From Ornithinimicrobium humiphilum (GTDB lineage: Bacteria; Actinomycetota; Actinomycetes; Actinomycetales; Dermatophilaceae), in contig NZ_VFPU01000002.1 in the NCBI RefSeq assembly GCF_006716885.1, positions 255,386 to 319,385 of the forward strand: DNA of 64,000 nt. The letters are read 5' to 3'. This document shows, in pieces, positions 16,127 to 25,778 of the stretch (its first letter is position 1; each line of letters opens with the position of its first letter). The translations under genes and the position numbers were made by a program. The notes under the pieces were generated by a model. The model was not told the DNA's origin and did no database searches. It saw only the letters and a program-made list of their open reading frames with translations.

Positions 16127-17097
16127 GTTCCATGACTGTCTCAGTAGTTGGCGCCTCGGGCTTCGTTGGCAGCCACGTAGCGGCACGCTTGGAAGCTTCG
16201 GGTCACAGGGTGATCCGACTTCCAGCCCCAAGGATCACCTCAACTCGAGAAGGTGCCTCAACCGCTTGGCGCAACTCACCCGCCCTTGTCGAAGCTCTTG
16301 CTGACGCGGTGGCAGGCTCGGGCGCCCTCGTAAACTGCGCAGGACTACCCGACGCCTCCGCGGGGGAGAGCCCGATGCTCTTCGGGGCTAACGCAGCCCT
16401 TCCAGGCATTCTTGTCGCCGCTGCGGAGGTAGCCCATATACCGCGCTTCGTCCACGTCAGCAGCGCAGTTGTCCAGGGTGGCAAGGCCGTGTTGGACACC
16501 AGTGCACCCTCGGCGGCACATTCTCCATACGCACTCAGTAAGTCTTTGGGTGAGCGCACCGTGCATGCTCCGCCGCAACACAACACGCTACGGGTCTGCT
16601 ACCGCCCGCCATCTGTACACGCCCCAAGCCGCCGCATCACACGGTCCCTGTTCTGGATTGCCAATTCGCCGCTCTCCACCGTCGTGGCGCCGGGAGACCG
16701 GCCGACCCCGCAAGCACATATCGAAAATGTGGCGGACGCCATTGCGTTCTTATCAACTACTACAACTCCGCCGCCCAGCACTGTGGTCCACCCCTACGAA
16801 GGCTGGACGACTGCGAGTTTTCTAACCATGCTTGCCTCCGGGCGCCCGCCTCGACGCATTCCCGAGGTCTTAGCCACTCCCATCGATCGAATGCTCCGTC
16901 TTGCCGCACGATCCCCGAGCCTCGCTCCTAATGCCCGCCGGCTACACATGCTGTGGTTCGGTCAGAAGCAGGCACCGAGTTGGTTGACTGAGCATTCTTG
17001 GAAACCTCCTGCCGGGCCCGACGCATGGACGCAGATGGTGGTTGCCCTTGCAACCACACGACCCACCTCACCTCCGAAAAATAAGGACTCCTCATGA
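16123..17097 (+). CDS. NAD-dependent epimerase/dehydratase family protein
   Basis: This 324-residue short-chain-dehydrogenase-fold protein has the nucleotide-binding motif GASGFVGSH, an active-site YALSK (Tyr-x3-Lys, ~140) and the usual Ser in VHVSSAVV. I chose GTG 16123, which overlaps the previous stop (GTGA) and follows GGGAG. An ATG lies nine bases downstream and is the alternative. The C-terminal part is short and unusual (RRLHMLWFGQKQAPSW). It resembles WbpV/WbiG-like epimerases that sit beside WecA-type transferases, but the substrate cannot be read from sequence. Confidence 0.8.
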   Translation: MSSMTVSVVGASGFVGSHVAARLEASGHRVIRLPAPRITSTREGASTAWRNSPALVEALADAVAGSGALVNCAGLPDASAGESPMLFGANAALPGILVAAAEVAHIPRFVHVSSAVVQGGKAVLDTSAPSAAHSPYALSKSLGERTVHAPPQHNTLRVCYRPPSVHAPSRRITRSLFWIANSPLSTVVAPGDRPTPQAHIENVADAIAFLSTTTTPPPSTVVHPYEGWTTASFLTMLASGRPPRRIPEVLATPIDRMLRLAARSPSLAPNARRLHMLWFGQKQAPSWLTEHSWKPPAGPDAWTQMVVALATTRPTSPPKNKDSS

Positions 17098-18068
17098 CTT
17101 CGGCGAACATTCTAGTTACCGGCGCTGCTGGCTTCATTGGATCGACCCTATGCCAGCGACTACTTGATGACGGGTATTCGGTGACGGGCGTTGACTCATT
17201 CACTGACTACTACTCTCCGGAACTCAAGCAGGCCAATGCCAGGGAACTACTGAGGAATCCGGCCTTCAAGTTCCTTGAAGAGGACGTGAATGTTCTGACG
17301 AGGGATGTCTCTAAGTTCGAGGGGCTTGACCATATCGTCCACTTGGCGGGACAGCCCGGCGTACGGGCCTCGTGGGGTAGTGAGTTTGACCTTTACACGC
17401 ACGCCAATGTCAGCGCAACACAGCGACTCCTCGAAGTTGCACGAGCCCTGCCCGATCTGAAGTCTTTTGTTTACGCGTCTTCCTCCTCCGTATATGGGAA
17501 CGCGGCCACGTTCCCCTCCAGCGAGGCCGGGACAACCCAACCTTTCAGTCCCTACGGAGTCACCAAGCTTGCTGGAGAGCATCTCGCGTCGCTTTACGCG
17601 AGCAACTTCGGCGTACCGACTCGCAGCCTGCGCTTCTTCACGGTCTACGGTCCCCGTCAACGGCCTGACATGGCCTTCACGAAGTTCTTCAGGCACATTC
17701 TGGACGGAACGCCGATCCCCGTATACGGCGACGGTACCCAACTTCGTGAGTTCACGTTCGTCGATGACGTCGTTGACGCAGTGCACCGCGCAACCGTGCT
17801 ACCGCTGACACCGGGAACCGTTATGAACGTTTCGGGTGGATCCACTGTCAGCCTCAAGGACGTGATATCCCTGTTGAAGACGGACTTGAGCTTGGACTTC
17901 GACGTACGAACTCTCCCGAGCATCGCGGGGGACGTCCGTCGCACCGGCGGGACCACAGATGTTATCCGCAACCTCACGGGATGGCGGCCGTTGGTCCCGC
18001 TCGCCGACGGATTGGCGAAGCAGTGGTGTTGGGCTCAGCAAACGCACAAGGATGGGATCCACGCGTGA
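17094..18068 (+). CDS. UDP-sugar epimerase (GalE/glucuronate-epimerase type)
   Basis: This 324-residue enzyme has GAAGFIGSTL for NAD binding, the DxFTDYYSPELKQ segment that in UDP-glucuronate epimerases binds the nucleotide, SSSSVYG, and the catalytic YGVTK. RFFTVYGPRQRPDMA and GDGTQLREFTFVDD are the standard later motifs. The strong resemblance to glucuronate/galacturonate epimerases, together with a UDP-glucose dehydrogenase in the same cluster, suggests that the polymer contains a uronic acid. It overlaps its neighbours by four bases on both sides. Confidence 0.87.
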   Translation: MTSANILVTGAAGFIGSTLCQRLLDDGYSVTGVDSFTDYYSPELKQANARELLRNPAFKFLEEDVNVLTRDVSKFEGLDHIVHLAGQPGVRASWGSEFDLYTHANVSATQRLLEVARALPDLKSFVYASSSSVYGNAATFPSSEAGTTQPFSPYGVTKLAGEHLASLYASNFGVPTRSLRFFTVYGPRQRPDMAFTKFFRHILDGTPIPVYGDGTQLREFTFVDDVVDAVHRATVLPLTPGTVMNVSGGSTVSLKDVISLLKTDLSLDFDVRTLPSIAGDVRRTGGTTDVIRNLTGWRPLVPLADGLAKQWCWAQQTHKDGIHA

Positions 18069-19240
18069 CGACCCGCATTGTCTTCTTTGTCACGGAAGAC
18101 TGGTACTTCGCCTCCCACCGCCTCCCTTTGGCCCTCGAAGCGCAGCGTCGGGGGTGGGAGGTGCACGTCCTCACGCGGCTAAACACCGGTTCGCCCCCTC
18201 TGGCGGAAATGGGATTCCACGTTCATAACATTCACATCGCGCGCAGCGGTCTTAACCCCTTAGAGGATCTTAGGACACTCCGCGACATCCTTCGGATCTA
18301 TAGGGAGGTCCGACCCCACATTGTCCACCATGTCGCAATGAAGCCAGTTCTCTACGGTTCGCTCGCGGCCCGCGTGATGCGACCTCAGCCTGCCGTAGTT
18401 AACGCCCTTGCTGGCTTAGGTTTCGTCTTTTCTTCGCAGAGTCCGAAGGCACGGACGCTCAAGCCACTAGTCAAAGCACTCCTGCGCAAGAGCCTCAGTG
18501 GCTCCCGCTCTCGGACCATCGTGCAGAATCCAGACGACGCAAGAACCCTCACCCAGATTCAAGGGACGGGTCAGTTCATCCGTCTCATTCGGGGCTCGGG
18601 TGTCGACACTTCCCAGTTCATCCCCAAACACTCAGACGCCGGCACCGACACCGACACAATGAATAAACCTGTCGTCTTCGGACTCTCAGCTCGTCTGAAC
18701 GAGGATAAAGGCGTGTCCCGCTTCGTCGAAGCCGCCGGAATAGTGCGTGGCATTGTGGAACCAGCCCCGAGGTTTGTCCTCATCGGACAGCCAGATGAGC
18801 ACAATCCCTCAGCCGTCCCCCAAGAGGCGCTGGACGCATGGGCACAAGAGGGTCTGGTGGAACTCTGGGGCCACCGAACGAACATGCCGGAAACCCTGCA
18901 GGGTATCGATGTTGCCGTGCTCCCCTCAACATACGGAGAAGGGCTCCCAAAGGCTCTTCTAGAAGCAGGCTCGTGCGGCCTGCCGATCATTACAACGGAC
19001 ACGCCCGGATGCCGAGAGACGGTGGTAGATGGAGTCACGGGCTTCATCGTCCCACCGGGCGACTCGGAGGCCCTAGCGACCGCAGTGCGACGCCTCGCCG
19101 AGGACCACGCACTACGCCAGACGATGGGCGCCGCAAGCCGACGCCACGTCGCTGCCAACTTTGCCGTGGAGCGCGTCGTGTCTGACACGTTCTCAGTCTA
19201 TGCGGAAGTAATTCCATCCCGACCCCACCCCGGCCTCTGA
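18065..19240 (+). CDS. GT4-family glycosyltransferase
   Basis: This 391-residue protein is a GT-B-fold retaining transferase. An N-terminal acceptor domain starts with VFFVTEDWYFASHRLPLA. The C-terminal donor domain starts GLSARLNEDKGV (~205) and carries the E-x7-E motif EGLPKALLE (~305), then DTPGCRETV and GFIVPPGD. GTG 18065 overlaps the preceding TGA (GTGA), so I prefer it to an upstream frame that would overlap the epimerase by 88 bases. It most resembles transferases that add the second sugar to an undecaprenyl-linked HexNAc, such as PglA-like enzymes. Donor and acceptor remain inferred. Confidence 0.87.
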   Translation: MTTRIVFFVTEDWYFASHRLPLALEAQRRGWEVHVLTRLNTGSPPLAEMGFHVHNIHIARSGLNPLEDLRTLRDILRIYREVRPHIVHHVAMKPVLYGSLAARVMRPQPAVVNALAGLGFVFSSQSPKARTLKPLVKALLRKSLSGSRSRTIVQNPDDARTLTQIQGTGQFIRLIRGSGVDTSQFIPKHSDAGTDTDTMNKPVVFGLSARLNEDKGVSRFVEAAGIVRGIVEPAPRFVLIGQPDEHNPSAVPQEALDAWAQEGLVELWGHRTNMPETLQGIDVAVLPSTYGEGLPKALLEAGSCGLPIITTDTPGCRETVVDGVTGFIVPPGDSEALATAVRRLAEDHALRQTMGAASRRHVAANFAVERVVSDTFSVYAEVIPSRPHPGL

Positions 19241-19321
19241 TGGAATCTCTGAAGAGCAATCGATCAAGCAGATCTCAATGGCCCACGACAGTAATGCCAC
19301 CCATCAGGAAACCAGTTAGCC

Positions 19322-20566
19322 GTGCGACTCGCCTCCTTTAGGCCCGCCCTCCCTGCCCTACGCGATCCTGCACTGCTTATGTCGGGAAGTGTGGCGCGGT
19401 CTGCTTCGCAATGGCTCCTTCTTCTCGCTTTCACGCTGACCGCTGGGCCGGCAGGAAGCGGCATGTTCGCAGTTGCGCTCGGTGCCACCGCGCCTGCGGT
19501 CGCACTTTTGGAACTGGCGCTAAGGCCCCTGATGCAATCCTTGCACTATCGGCCAGCCTTCCGAGTCTTCCTCGGACTCCGACTTGTGGCGATGGGAATC
19601 TTTCTTAGCGGCTGCGTCGCTGCTGGCTTGCTCCTCGAAGGGCCTTGGCGTCGGGTGTTGGTCAGCGTAGCGCTAATGAAGGTGGCGGACTCCGTCCTCG
19701 ACATCTATACCGCACGGGCACTGGTCGAGTGCCGCATCAATCTCGCGGCTGGGAGCGCCTGGATCAATGCGCTCCTGAGCTCTGCGGGTTCCCTGACCGT
19801 CATCGCCCTGGGTTATCCAGCAGAACTCGCTGTCATAGCCTCAGCCGCCACATCTCTTGTGGTGGCAGTCTATATGGCGACACGCGGTTCTGTGGACGCT
19901 CTTCAACATGATAAGCAAGGCCAAGTGCGCGCCGCCCGCACGCTCGTCATGCATGGGTTCCCGCTTGCGGCAGCGCAAGCAGTCGTGTCTTTAGTCGCCT
20001 ACGCTCCAGTGCTCATTCTCTCCGCGAATGACCATCTCGAAGCGGCGGGCATCTATGCGACGGTGCAGTATTTCGTGACTTTTGCCAACTTGTATTTCAT
20101 GGCGAGCCAGCAGGCTGTGCTTGGTAAAGTCCGCCATCGGGTCCTAGCAGCAATTTCCTCGGGCGCCACACCCAATTTCATGCCGTATTGGTTGACGATG
20201 CTCGCCCCTGCGCTCGCTGCTTTCCCTGTGCTTGGTATCAGTCTCCAACCCCTCGTTGCACTCATATACGGACCATCGTTCGATACGGGCGCACTGGTGC
20301 CGTGGATCGTCGCCTGCACAATTGTTGGCTTAGCGATCGAGAATTGCATCATTTTGGCCCTGCTCGCGATGAACCGCTACTCCACCCAGTGGATATCTGC
20401 GGTCGCGTGTCTGCCGGCAATGGCACTAGTTGCCATCTGCCTAGTTCCCATAAACGCGCTGGTCGGCGCATCGGCAATGACCGCAGCAGCCATCTTAACT
20501 AGATGTCTCGTGCTTGTTGCGATATTGATCCCCAACCTGCGAGAGAACGAAAAGAGAGTGTCGTGA
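19322..20566 (+). CDS. polysaccharide flippase (Wzx-like)
   Basis: This 414-residue protein is hydrophobic throughout, with about 12 predicted helices, short loops and few charges. This is the profile of Wzx/MATE-like lipid-linked oligosaccharide flippases. The start is GTG 19322, with weak upstream GGAAA. The ORF ends TGATGA, so the next gene starts within its stop. An 81-base gap separates it from the GT4 gene. No family-specific motif is strong at this divergence, and the call rests mainly on topology and on the WecA/GT/Wzy/Wzc setting. Base composition is low-GC like its neighbours. Confidence 0.72.
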   Translation: MRLASFRPALPALRDPALLMSGSVARSASQWLLLLAFTLTAGPAGSGMFAVALGATAPAVALLELALRPLMQSLHYRPAFRVFLGLRLVAMGIFLSGCVAAGLLLEGPWRRVLVSVALMKVADSVLDIYTARALVECRINLAAGSAWINALLSSAGSLTVIALGYPAELAVIASAATSLVVAVYMATRGSVDALQHDKQGQVRAARTLVMHGFPLAAAQAVVSLVAYAPVLILSANDHLEAAGIYATVQYFVTFANLYFMASQQAVLGKVRHRVLAAISSGATPNFMPYWLTMLAPALAAFPVLGISLQPLVALIYGPSFDTGALVPWIVACTIVGLAIENCIILALLAMNRYSTQWISAVACLPAMALVAICLVPINALVGASAMTAAAILTRCLVLVAILIPNLRENEKRVS

Positions 20567-21927
20567 TGAAGCCCCAGGATCTGTACTTCTCACTACCCCC
20601 CAGACTTCAGTCTGTTGCAGTCACGGCTGCCGGGTGGAGGAACCACCCGTCCAGATACGGCCGCGTGTACAGATCGGCCAGGGCGGCACTTCCTGAACTG
20701 GACCTGTACCCTTGGCCAGAACTAGAGCGGGTCCAGTGGGCGCTTCTCGACGGACTTTTTCAGCACGCTCGCAGCTCAGCGAAGTTTTACGCCCACAAGT
20801 ATCGCCACTTGCCTGACAGCTTCCGCCCTACTGGAGCGACGCTTCAGGCCGTTCCGGAGCTCGGCAAGGAAGAGTTGCGCGCCAACGTAGAGGATGCCTA
20901 CACCCTGAGCGCCCGAGACAGCGTTGAACTGCACACAGGGGGAACAACGGGAAAGTCGCTTGTCGTCCGCATGAGCATGCATGACATGCAATTGCGTATG
21001 GCGATTCTCGACCACTTCAAGGCCCGTGTCGGTTTCGAGAACCGACAGATGCGCCGCGTGACTTTCAATGGCAAACACATCGTTCACGCCGACGCTTCTC
21101 GGCCGCCATATTGGCGCTACAACGCAGCTGTAAGGCAGCTAATTATGTCTAGCTTCCACGTAACTGAATCCAACCTAGGAAGTTACGTAGATGCACTGAA
21201 CGATTTTAGGCCGGAGTCTATCGATGGATTCTTCTCGTCCATCGTTGAAGTCGCGAAGTACGTCGAGCGAAGTGGGAAGCGCCTGAACTTCGTTCCCATA
21301 GCGATCTTTCCCACTTCGGAGATGGTCGACGAGGATGGGCGTCGCGTCATCGAACGCGTCTTCCGCGCCCCCGTTTTCAACCAGTACTCGTCAAGTGAAG
21401 GCGCTCCCTTCATCACGGAGTGCCAAGCTCGGACGCTTCACGTCGAACCTGTCACTGGGGTATTTGAAGCGGGGCCACATGGCGACATGCTAGTCACCAG
21501 CATCCAAACGAGCGGGACCCCCCTGATTCGGTACGCAATAGGTGACTCAATAGAGTTTGGTGAGACTGCGAGCTGCGAGTGCGGTCGGTGGACTCCTATT
21601 ATCCGTACTATCCACGGCCGCGGTAATGACTTTCTGTACAGGTCTGATGGTGCGAAGATTCAGGCGGGCAACGTGGCCAACATCTTCAAGAATGTTCCGA
21701 ACAGCGTTATAGAAGCCCAGTTGCGCCAAGTAAGAATCGGTGCCGTACATATCCTCATTGTCGTGGACAAGAGCCGTTTTGAGGAGTCGCACCTTCAGAT
21801 CCTGCGCAACGAATTTGCTTCGAAGTTCGATCGGGGGACGACTCTAGAGATATCCGTTGTGCCCGCCATCGAGCGGGCAAAGAGCGGCAAGAAGCGATTG
21901 ATCCTCAACGAGGTCGAGCCGAAGTGA
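20566..21927 (+). CDS. CapK/PaaK-like adenylate-forming enzyme
   Basis: This 453-residue protein belongs to the CapK branch of the AMP-binding superfamily. HTGGTTGKSLVV (~126-137) is the phosphate-binding loop, NQYSSSEGAPFITEC (~271) corresponds to the Y-G-x-S/T-E region and IRYAIGDSIEF (~325) to the TGD motif. CapK-like enzymes occur in capsule clusters and are thought to activate an acid for transfer onto the polymer. No acceptor is proven. ATG 20566 overlaps the flippase stop, which selects this start over an in-frame codon 63 bases upstream. Confidence 0.82.
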   Translation: MKPQDLYFSLPPRLQSVAVTAAGWRNHPSRYGRVYRSARAALPELDLYPWPELERVQWALLDGLFQHARSSAKFYAHKYRHLPDSFRPTGATLQAVPELGKEELRANVEDAYTLSARDSVELHTGGTTGKSLVVRMSMHDMQLRMAILDHFKARVGFENRQMRRVTFNGKHIVHADASRPPYWRYNAAVRQLIMSSFHVTESNLGSYVDALNDFRPESIDGFFSSIVEVAKYVERSGKRLNFVPIAIFPTSEMVDEDGRRVIERVFRAPVFNQYSSSEGAPFITECQARTLHVEPVTGVFEAGPHGDMLVTSIQTSGTPLIRYAIGDSIEFGETASCECGRWTPIIRTIHGRGNDFLYRSDGAKIQAGNVANIFKNVPNSVIEAQLRQVRIGAVHILIVVDKSRFEESHLQILRNEFASKFDRGTTLEISVVPAIERAKSGKKRLILNEVEPK

Positions 21928-23087
21928 AGACGGTGAGCCTTCGGCTCCCCGCCGACCGCACGCCCCGGAGCGAGTGGCTTCTTATTCTTGCTCTGGCCTG
22001 TGCTCCTATGACGAGTCTGCGCATAGGGCTAGTTGGGCCAGGTGAGATAGCGGCCCTATTGTGGGTGGCCTTCCGGTTCCTGTCGGGGACGAAGGGTAGC
22101 CTGCCGCGAGGTCTACTTTTGGCTTGGTGCGGACTCCTTCTCGGAGTACTTCTAGCCGGATATTTCGCGGATGCCGATTTTGGGGCCGTTGCAAGATCAA
22201 GCATTACTTGGCTCTACCTGGGCTTCGTCTTCCTCGGTGTCGTGGCCTATCCACCATCTTCGCCAATGTTTTTTCTGCGTCGCGCTGTTGTCTGGGCCAC
22301 AATACTCCAAGGGGCCATATTCGCCTATTCCCTCACCTTCTCGGACACACTTCTGGGGGTGAAGCTCTGGTATTCAGAAGACCGCTACAGCGGTTTGGCG
22401 GACAACCCACACCAGTTGAGTCTGTTGATGGGCGGCACTCTGATCTTTTCCGGCGCTTCAGCCTTCGCAGCCAAAGAGGGCAGGGCTAGGTTCGCATGGG
22501 CTGCTGTGTGCGGACTCAGCTTGATCGTTGGCTTTGCCACGGGTTCGAGCACGATGCTGGCTGCTGTCGCAATAGGCGCTGGCGCGACCGTCGCCGCGCA
22601 AGTATTGCGCACATCCGACAAGGGGCCGTTTCTCGTGCTGCTTGGTGCCCTCGTCTGCGTGGCCGCCTTTGACTGGGTCTTGGATGGGATCGATTCCTTC
22701 TTGGCTGCGGATGCTAACGGCTATGGACGACTTGAGTTGTGGCTTACCTTCGATGTTGTTCTCGATACAAGCCCCATCGTGGGTTTGGGGCCGGGATATC
22801 ACGCCGGTGGAGGCACGGAAGAGTTCCACAACATGTACTTGGATATCTGGGCTGTGGGTGGCATGCTGGGCCTGTTCTCGCTCGTTTCCATCCTCGTCCT
22901 GATAGCGTGGCGTGCCCGTTCTTCGCCCATGTTGTTCGCCTGTGTTATGTACTTGGCTGGATACGGCCTGGCGGGGTTCTCGGCGCGAAGATTAGTATTC
23001 TGGCTGTTTCTGGCCTGCGTTATTGCAGCTGCCGCAGATCCTGCGCGCGTCGGACCGAGCCCCGTTAAGGGACTCGGCGCTAGATAG
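21924..23087 (+). CDS. O-antigen ligase/polymerase-like (Wzy) protein
   Basis: This 387-residue protein has 10-12 hydrophobic helices and a long external loop (~235-300) ending in GPGYHAGGGTEEFHNMYLDIW. The loop position and its H-N-x-Y-L segment are typical of the Wzy/WaaL superfamily (EHNxYL-like motif). It should join repeat units outside the membrane. It starts with GTG overlapping the CapK stop (GTGA). It is the last gene of the low-GC block, and GC content jumps at the next gene. Confidence 0.8.
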   Translation: MKTVSLRLPADRTPRSEWLLILALACAPMTSLRIGLVGPGEIAALLWVAFRFLSGTKGSLPRGLLLAWCGLLLGVLLAGYFADADFGAVARSSITWLYLGFVFLGVVAYPPSSPMFFLRRAVVWATILQGAIFAYSLTFSDTLLGVKLWYSEDRYSGLADNPHQLSLLMGGTLIFSGASAFAAKEGRARFAWAAVCGLSLIVGFATGSSTMLAAVAIGAGATVAAQVLRTSDKGPFLVLLGALVCVAAFDWVLDGIDSFLAADANGYGRLELWLTFDVVLDTSPIVGLGPGYHAGGGTEEFHNMYLDIWAVGGMLGLFSLVSILVLIAWRARSSPMLFACVMYLAGYGLAGFSARRLVFWLFLACVIAAAADPARVGPSPVKGLGAR

Positions 23088-23131
23088 TCGCGTCGTCATC
23101 GCAATTTATTTCGAGACTCGGGGAGTTTGCT

Positions 23132-24307
23132 GTGCATAAATTGAAGATCGCCGTCGCCGGGACCGGTTACGTGGGACTGTCCAACGCCGTGGTGCTGGCG
23201 CAGCACCACGAGGTGGTGGCGCTGGACATCGACCCGACCAAGGTGGAGCTGATCAACGCGCGGCGCTCGCCGATCGTGGACCCCGAGCTGGAGGACTACC
23301 TGGCCAACAACGGCCTGGACCTGACCGCCACGACCGACCCGGGCCAGGCCTACGAGGGCGCGCAGGTCGTGTTCATCGCGACCCCGACCGACTACGACAC
23401 CGAGACCAACTTCTTCGACACCTCCAGCGTGGAGAAGGTCCTGGTCGACGTCCTGGCCCACGCCCCCGAGGCGGTCGTGGTCATCAAGTCCACGATCCCG
23501 GTCGGGTTCACCGAGCGGGTCCGCGCCGAGCACCCCGGCGCCACGATCCTGTTCTCCCCCGAGTTCCTGCGCGAGGGCCGGGCGCTGTACGACAACCTGC
23601 ACCCCTCGCGCATCATCGTCGGCGACACCGGCCGGGCCGGGCGGATGTTCGCCGACCTGCTCGTGCAGGGCGCGCTGGACAAGGACGTGCCGGTGCTGCT
23701 GACCGGGTCCACCGAGGCCGAGGCGATCAAGCTGTTCGCCAACACCTACCTGGCGATGCGGGTGGCCTACTTCAACGAGCTCGATACCTACGCCGCGACC
23801 CGCGGCCTGGACACCAGGCAGATCATCGAGGGCGTGGGCCTGGACCCCCGCATCGGGGACCACTACAACAACCCCTCCTTCGGCTACGGCGGCTACTGCC
23901 TGCCCAAGGACACCCGCCAGCTGCTGGCCAACTACGGCGACGTGCCGCAGACGCTGATCACCGCGATCGTGGAGGCCAACACCACCCGCATGGACTTCAT
24001 CGCCGCCGACATCGCCGAGCGCCACCCCCGCACCGTGGGGATCTACCGCCTCATCATGAAGGCCGGCTCGGACAACTTCCGCGCCTCCTCCGTCCAGGGC
24101 GTCATGTCCCGCCTGCAGGCCCGCGGCATCGAGATCGTCATCCACGAACCCACCCTGGACACCGACACCTTCCAGGGCGCCCGCGTTCTCGCCGACCTGG
24201 CCGAGTTCACCACCGCCAGCGACGTCATCATCGCCAACCGCCTCGACGACACCGCCCGCGGCTTCGGCCCCAAGCTCTACACCCGCGACCTCTACAGCCG
24301 CGACTAG
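23132..24307 (+). CDS. ugd: UDP-glucose 6-dehydrogenase
   Basis: This 391-residue enzyme has the N-terminal NAD motif GTGYVGLSNA (~10-19), the STIPVGFTERV segment, the PEFLREGRALYDNLHPSRI signature (~150) and the active-site Cys in GYGGYCLPKDT (~255). Its length matches the short E. coli Ugd type. It oxidises UDP-glucose to UDP-glucuronate, a likely precursor for the epimerase encoded at 17094. GTG 23132 follows GGGGAG. The gene is strikingly GC-rich (roughly 70%), while the genes on both sides are near 56-60%, so it probably has a different origin. Confidence 0.95.
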   Translation: MHKLKIAVAGTGYVGLSNAVVLAQHHEVVALDIDPTKVELINARRSPIVDPELEDYLANNGLDLTATTDPGQAYEGAQVVFIATPTDYDTETNFFDTSSVEKVLVDVLAHAPEAVVVIKSTIPVGFTERVRAEHPGATILFSPEFLREGRALYDNLHPSRIIVGDTGRAGRMFADLLVQGALDKDVPVLLTGSTEAEAIKLFANTYLAMRVAYFNELDTYAATRGLDTRQIIEGVGLDPRIGDHYNNPSFGYGGYCLPKDTRQLLANYGDVPQTLITAIVEANTTRMDFIAADIAERHPRTVGIYRLIMKAGSDNFRASSVQGVMSRLQARGIEIVIHEPTLDTDTFQGARVLADLAEFTTASDVIIANRLDDTARGFGPKLYTRDLYSRD

Positions 24308-24361
24308 GCCCAACTAGATGTAACGTGAGAGTTGGAAATATCTACCTCCTAAGGATTTGTC

Positions 24362-25774
24362 ATGGATCTGAATGACTATTGGCGCGTCTTGAGAAGAGCA
24401 TGGCGGACATTTGTGGCGACCATTCTCGTGATTGTCGCTGCGGCTGCTGTGTTGACTGCCGTGAGCCCGCGCGAATACCTAGCTACTTCCCAACTCTATA
24501 TATCGACTGGCGGCGGAGATAGCGTCTCTGACCTGGCTCAGGGAGGATCGTTCACCCAACGCCAAGTGACCACCTACGCAGACATCATCTCCACTCCACT
24601 AGTTCTTGACGAAGTGGTTGCGTCGCTTGGCCTTAGCGAGTCCTCCCACAGCCTCGCCCAGCGCGTGACAGCCACGGTTCCGCCCGAGACAGTACTAATC
24701 GACGTCTCTGTGACCGATCGCGATCCCGTTCAGGCGGCAACGATCGCTAACGCCGTCACTGCCGAGTTCTCGTCCGCAGTGGAGGATCTAGAACGAGTTG
24801 GGACCGGAACAAGCGCTGTCAAGGCCACGGTTACGCGACCGGCGACAGCCCCTACCACGCCCGCAAGTCCCAATCTCGTTCGCAACTTCTCCTTGGCCCT
24901 TGCGTTGGGTGTTCTCGCCGGCGGGTGCCTTAGTCTAGTCCGTGACCTGTTCGACGCTCGGGTCAAGGGAGAGGCCGACGTCCAGCGCGTCACCGACGAG
25001 CCCGTCATCGGCGCCATCGCCTTCGACAAGGACGCCCCGGACCACCCGCTCGTCCTCGAGATCGACCCGCACAGCCCACGCTCCGAGGCGTTCCGCGCGC
25101 TTCGGACGAACCTCCTCTACGTCAACCCTGACGACCCGGCGCGCACGCTGCTGGTGACCTCGACCGTCCCCGGTGAGGGCAAGAGCACGACGTCCGTCAA
25201 CCTCGCGCTGACCATGGCCGAGACCGGAGCCACCGTCTGCCTCATCGAGGGCGATCTGCGCCGTCCGCGGATGCTCGAATACATGGGGCTCGAGAGCGCC
25301 GCCGGCCTAACCGACATCCTCGTCGGTCGCGTCGAGCCGGAGGACGTGCTGCAGCCCTACGTCGGCGGGCTCCAGGTGCTCGGCTGCGGCGCCATCCCGC
25401 CCAACCCGAGCGAGCTGCTCGGCTCGGCGGCCATGGAGCGTCTCCTCGAGCGCCTGGCGCGGGACTTCGACTACGTCATCATCGACGCCCCGCCGGTCCT
25501 GGCGGTCACCGACGCCGCCGTGCTGTCGACCGTCGTCGACGGCACGATGATCGTCGTGGGCGCGGGCGTGGTGAACCGCGACCCGCTGGGCCGCGCGATC
25601 ACCACCCTCGAGCGCGTGGATGCCAATATCCTCGGTCTCGTGCTCAACCGTCTTCCGATCAAGGGGCCGGACGCCTACTCGTACTCCTACGAGAGCTATC
25701 GCCCCGAGACCCCCGCCGAGAACCGCCGGCGGTCCAGGTCCTCGCGCCGCCAGCGGTCTCGCGCCAAGGGCTGA
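24362..25774 (+). CDS. Wzc-like polysaccharide co-polymerase / bacterial tyrosine kinase
   Basis: This 470-residue fused protein controls chain length and phosphorylates itself on tyrosine. Residues ~1-195 form the Wzz domain: membrane helix at ~15-35, extracytoplasmic part, second helix at ~178-195. Residues ~205-450 form the kinase, with Walker A VPGEGKSTTS (~277), Walker A' LIEGDLRRPRM, and Walker B VIIDAPPV. A tyrosine cluster (YSYSYESY, ~438-445) ends it. AAGGA precedes the ATG. Codon use changes near 24950, at the domain border: the Wzz half is A/T-richer like the EPS genes, and the kinase half is GC-rich like the chromosome. No cognate phosphatase gene is nearby. Confidence 0.92.
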   Translation: MDLNDYWRVLRRAWRTFVATILVIVAAAAVLTAVSPREYLATSQLYISTGGGDSVSDLAQGGSFTQRQVTTYADIISTPLVLDEVVASLGLSESSHSLAQRVTATVPPETVLIDVSVTDRDPVQAATIANAVTAEFSSAVEDLERVGTGTSAVKATVTRPATAPTTPASPNLVRNFSLALALGVLAGGCLSLVRDLFDARVKGEADVQRVTDEPVIGAIAFDKDAPDHPLVLEIDPHSPRSEAFRALRTNLLYVNPDDPARTLLVTSTVPGEGKSTTSVNLALTMAETGATVCLIEGDLRRPRMLEYMGLESAAGLTDILVGRVEPEDVLQPYVGGLQVLGCGAIPPNPSELLGSAAMERLLERLARDFDYVIIDAPPVLAVTDAAVLSTVVDGTMIVVGAGVVNRDPLGRAITTLERVDANILGLVLNRLPIKGPDAYSYSYESYRPETPAENRRRSRSSRRQRSRAKG

Positions 25775-25778
25775 GGTC

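Noticed and set aside
23096..24313. 405-residue minus-strand ORF over ugd
   Set aside because: Val/Gly/His-rich shadow produced by GC-rich third positions. ugd on the plus strand has all catalytic motifs.
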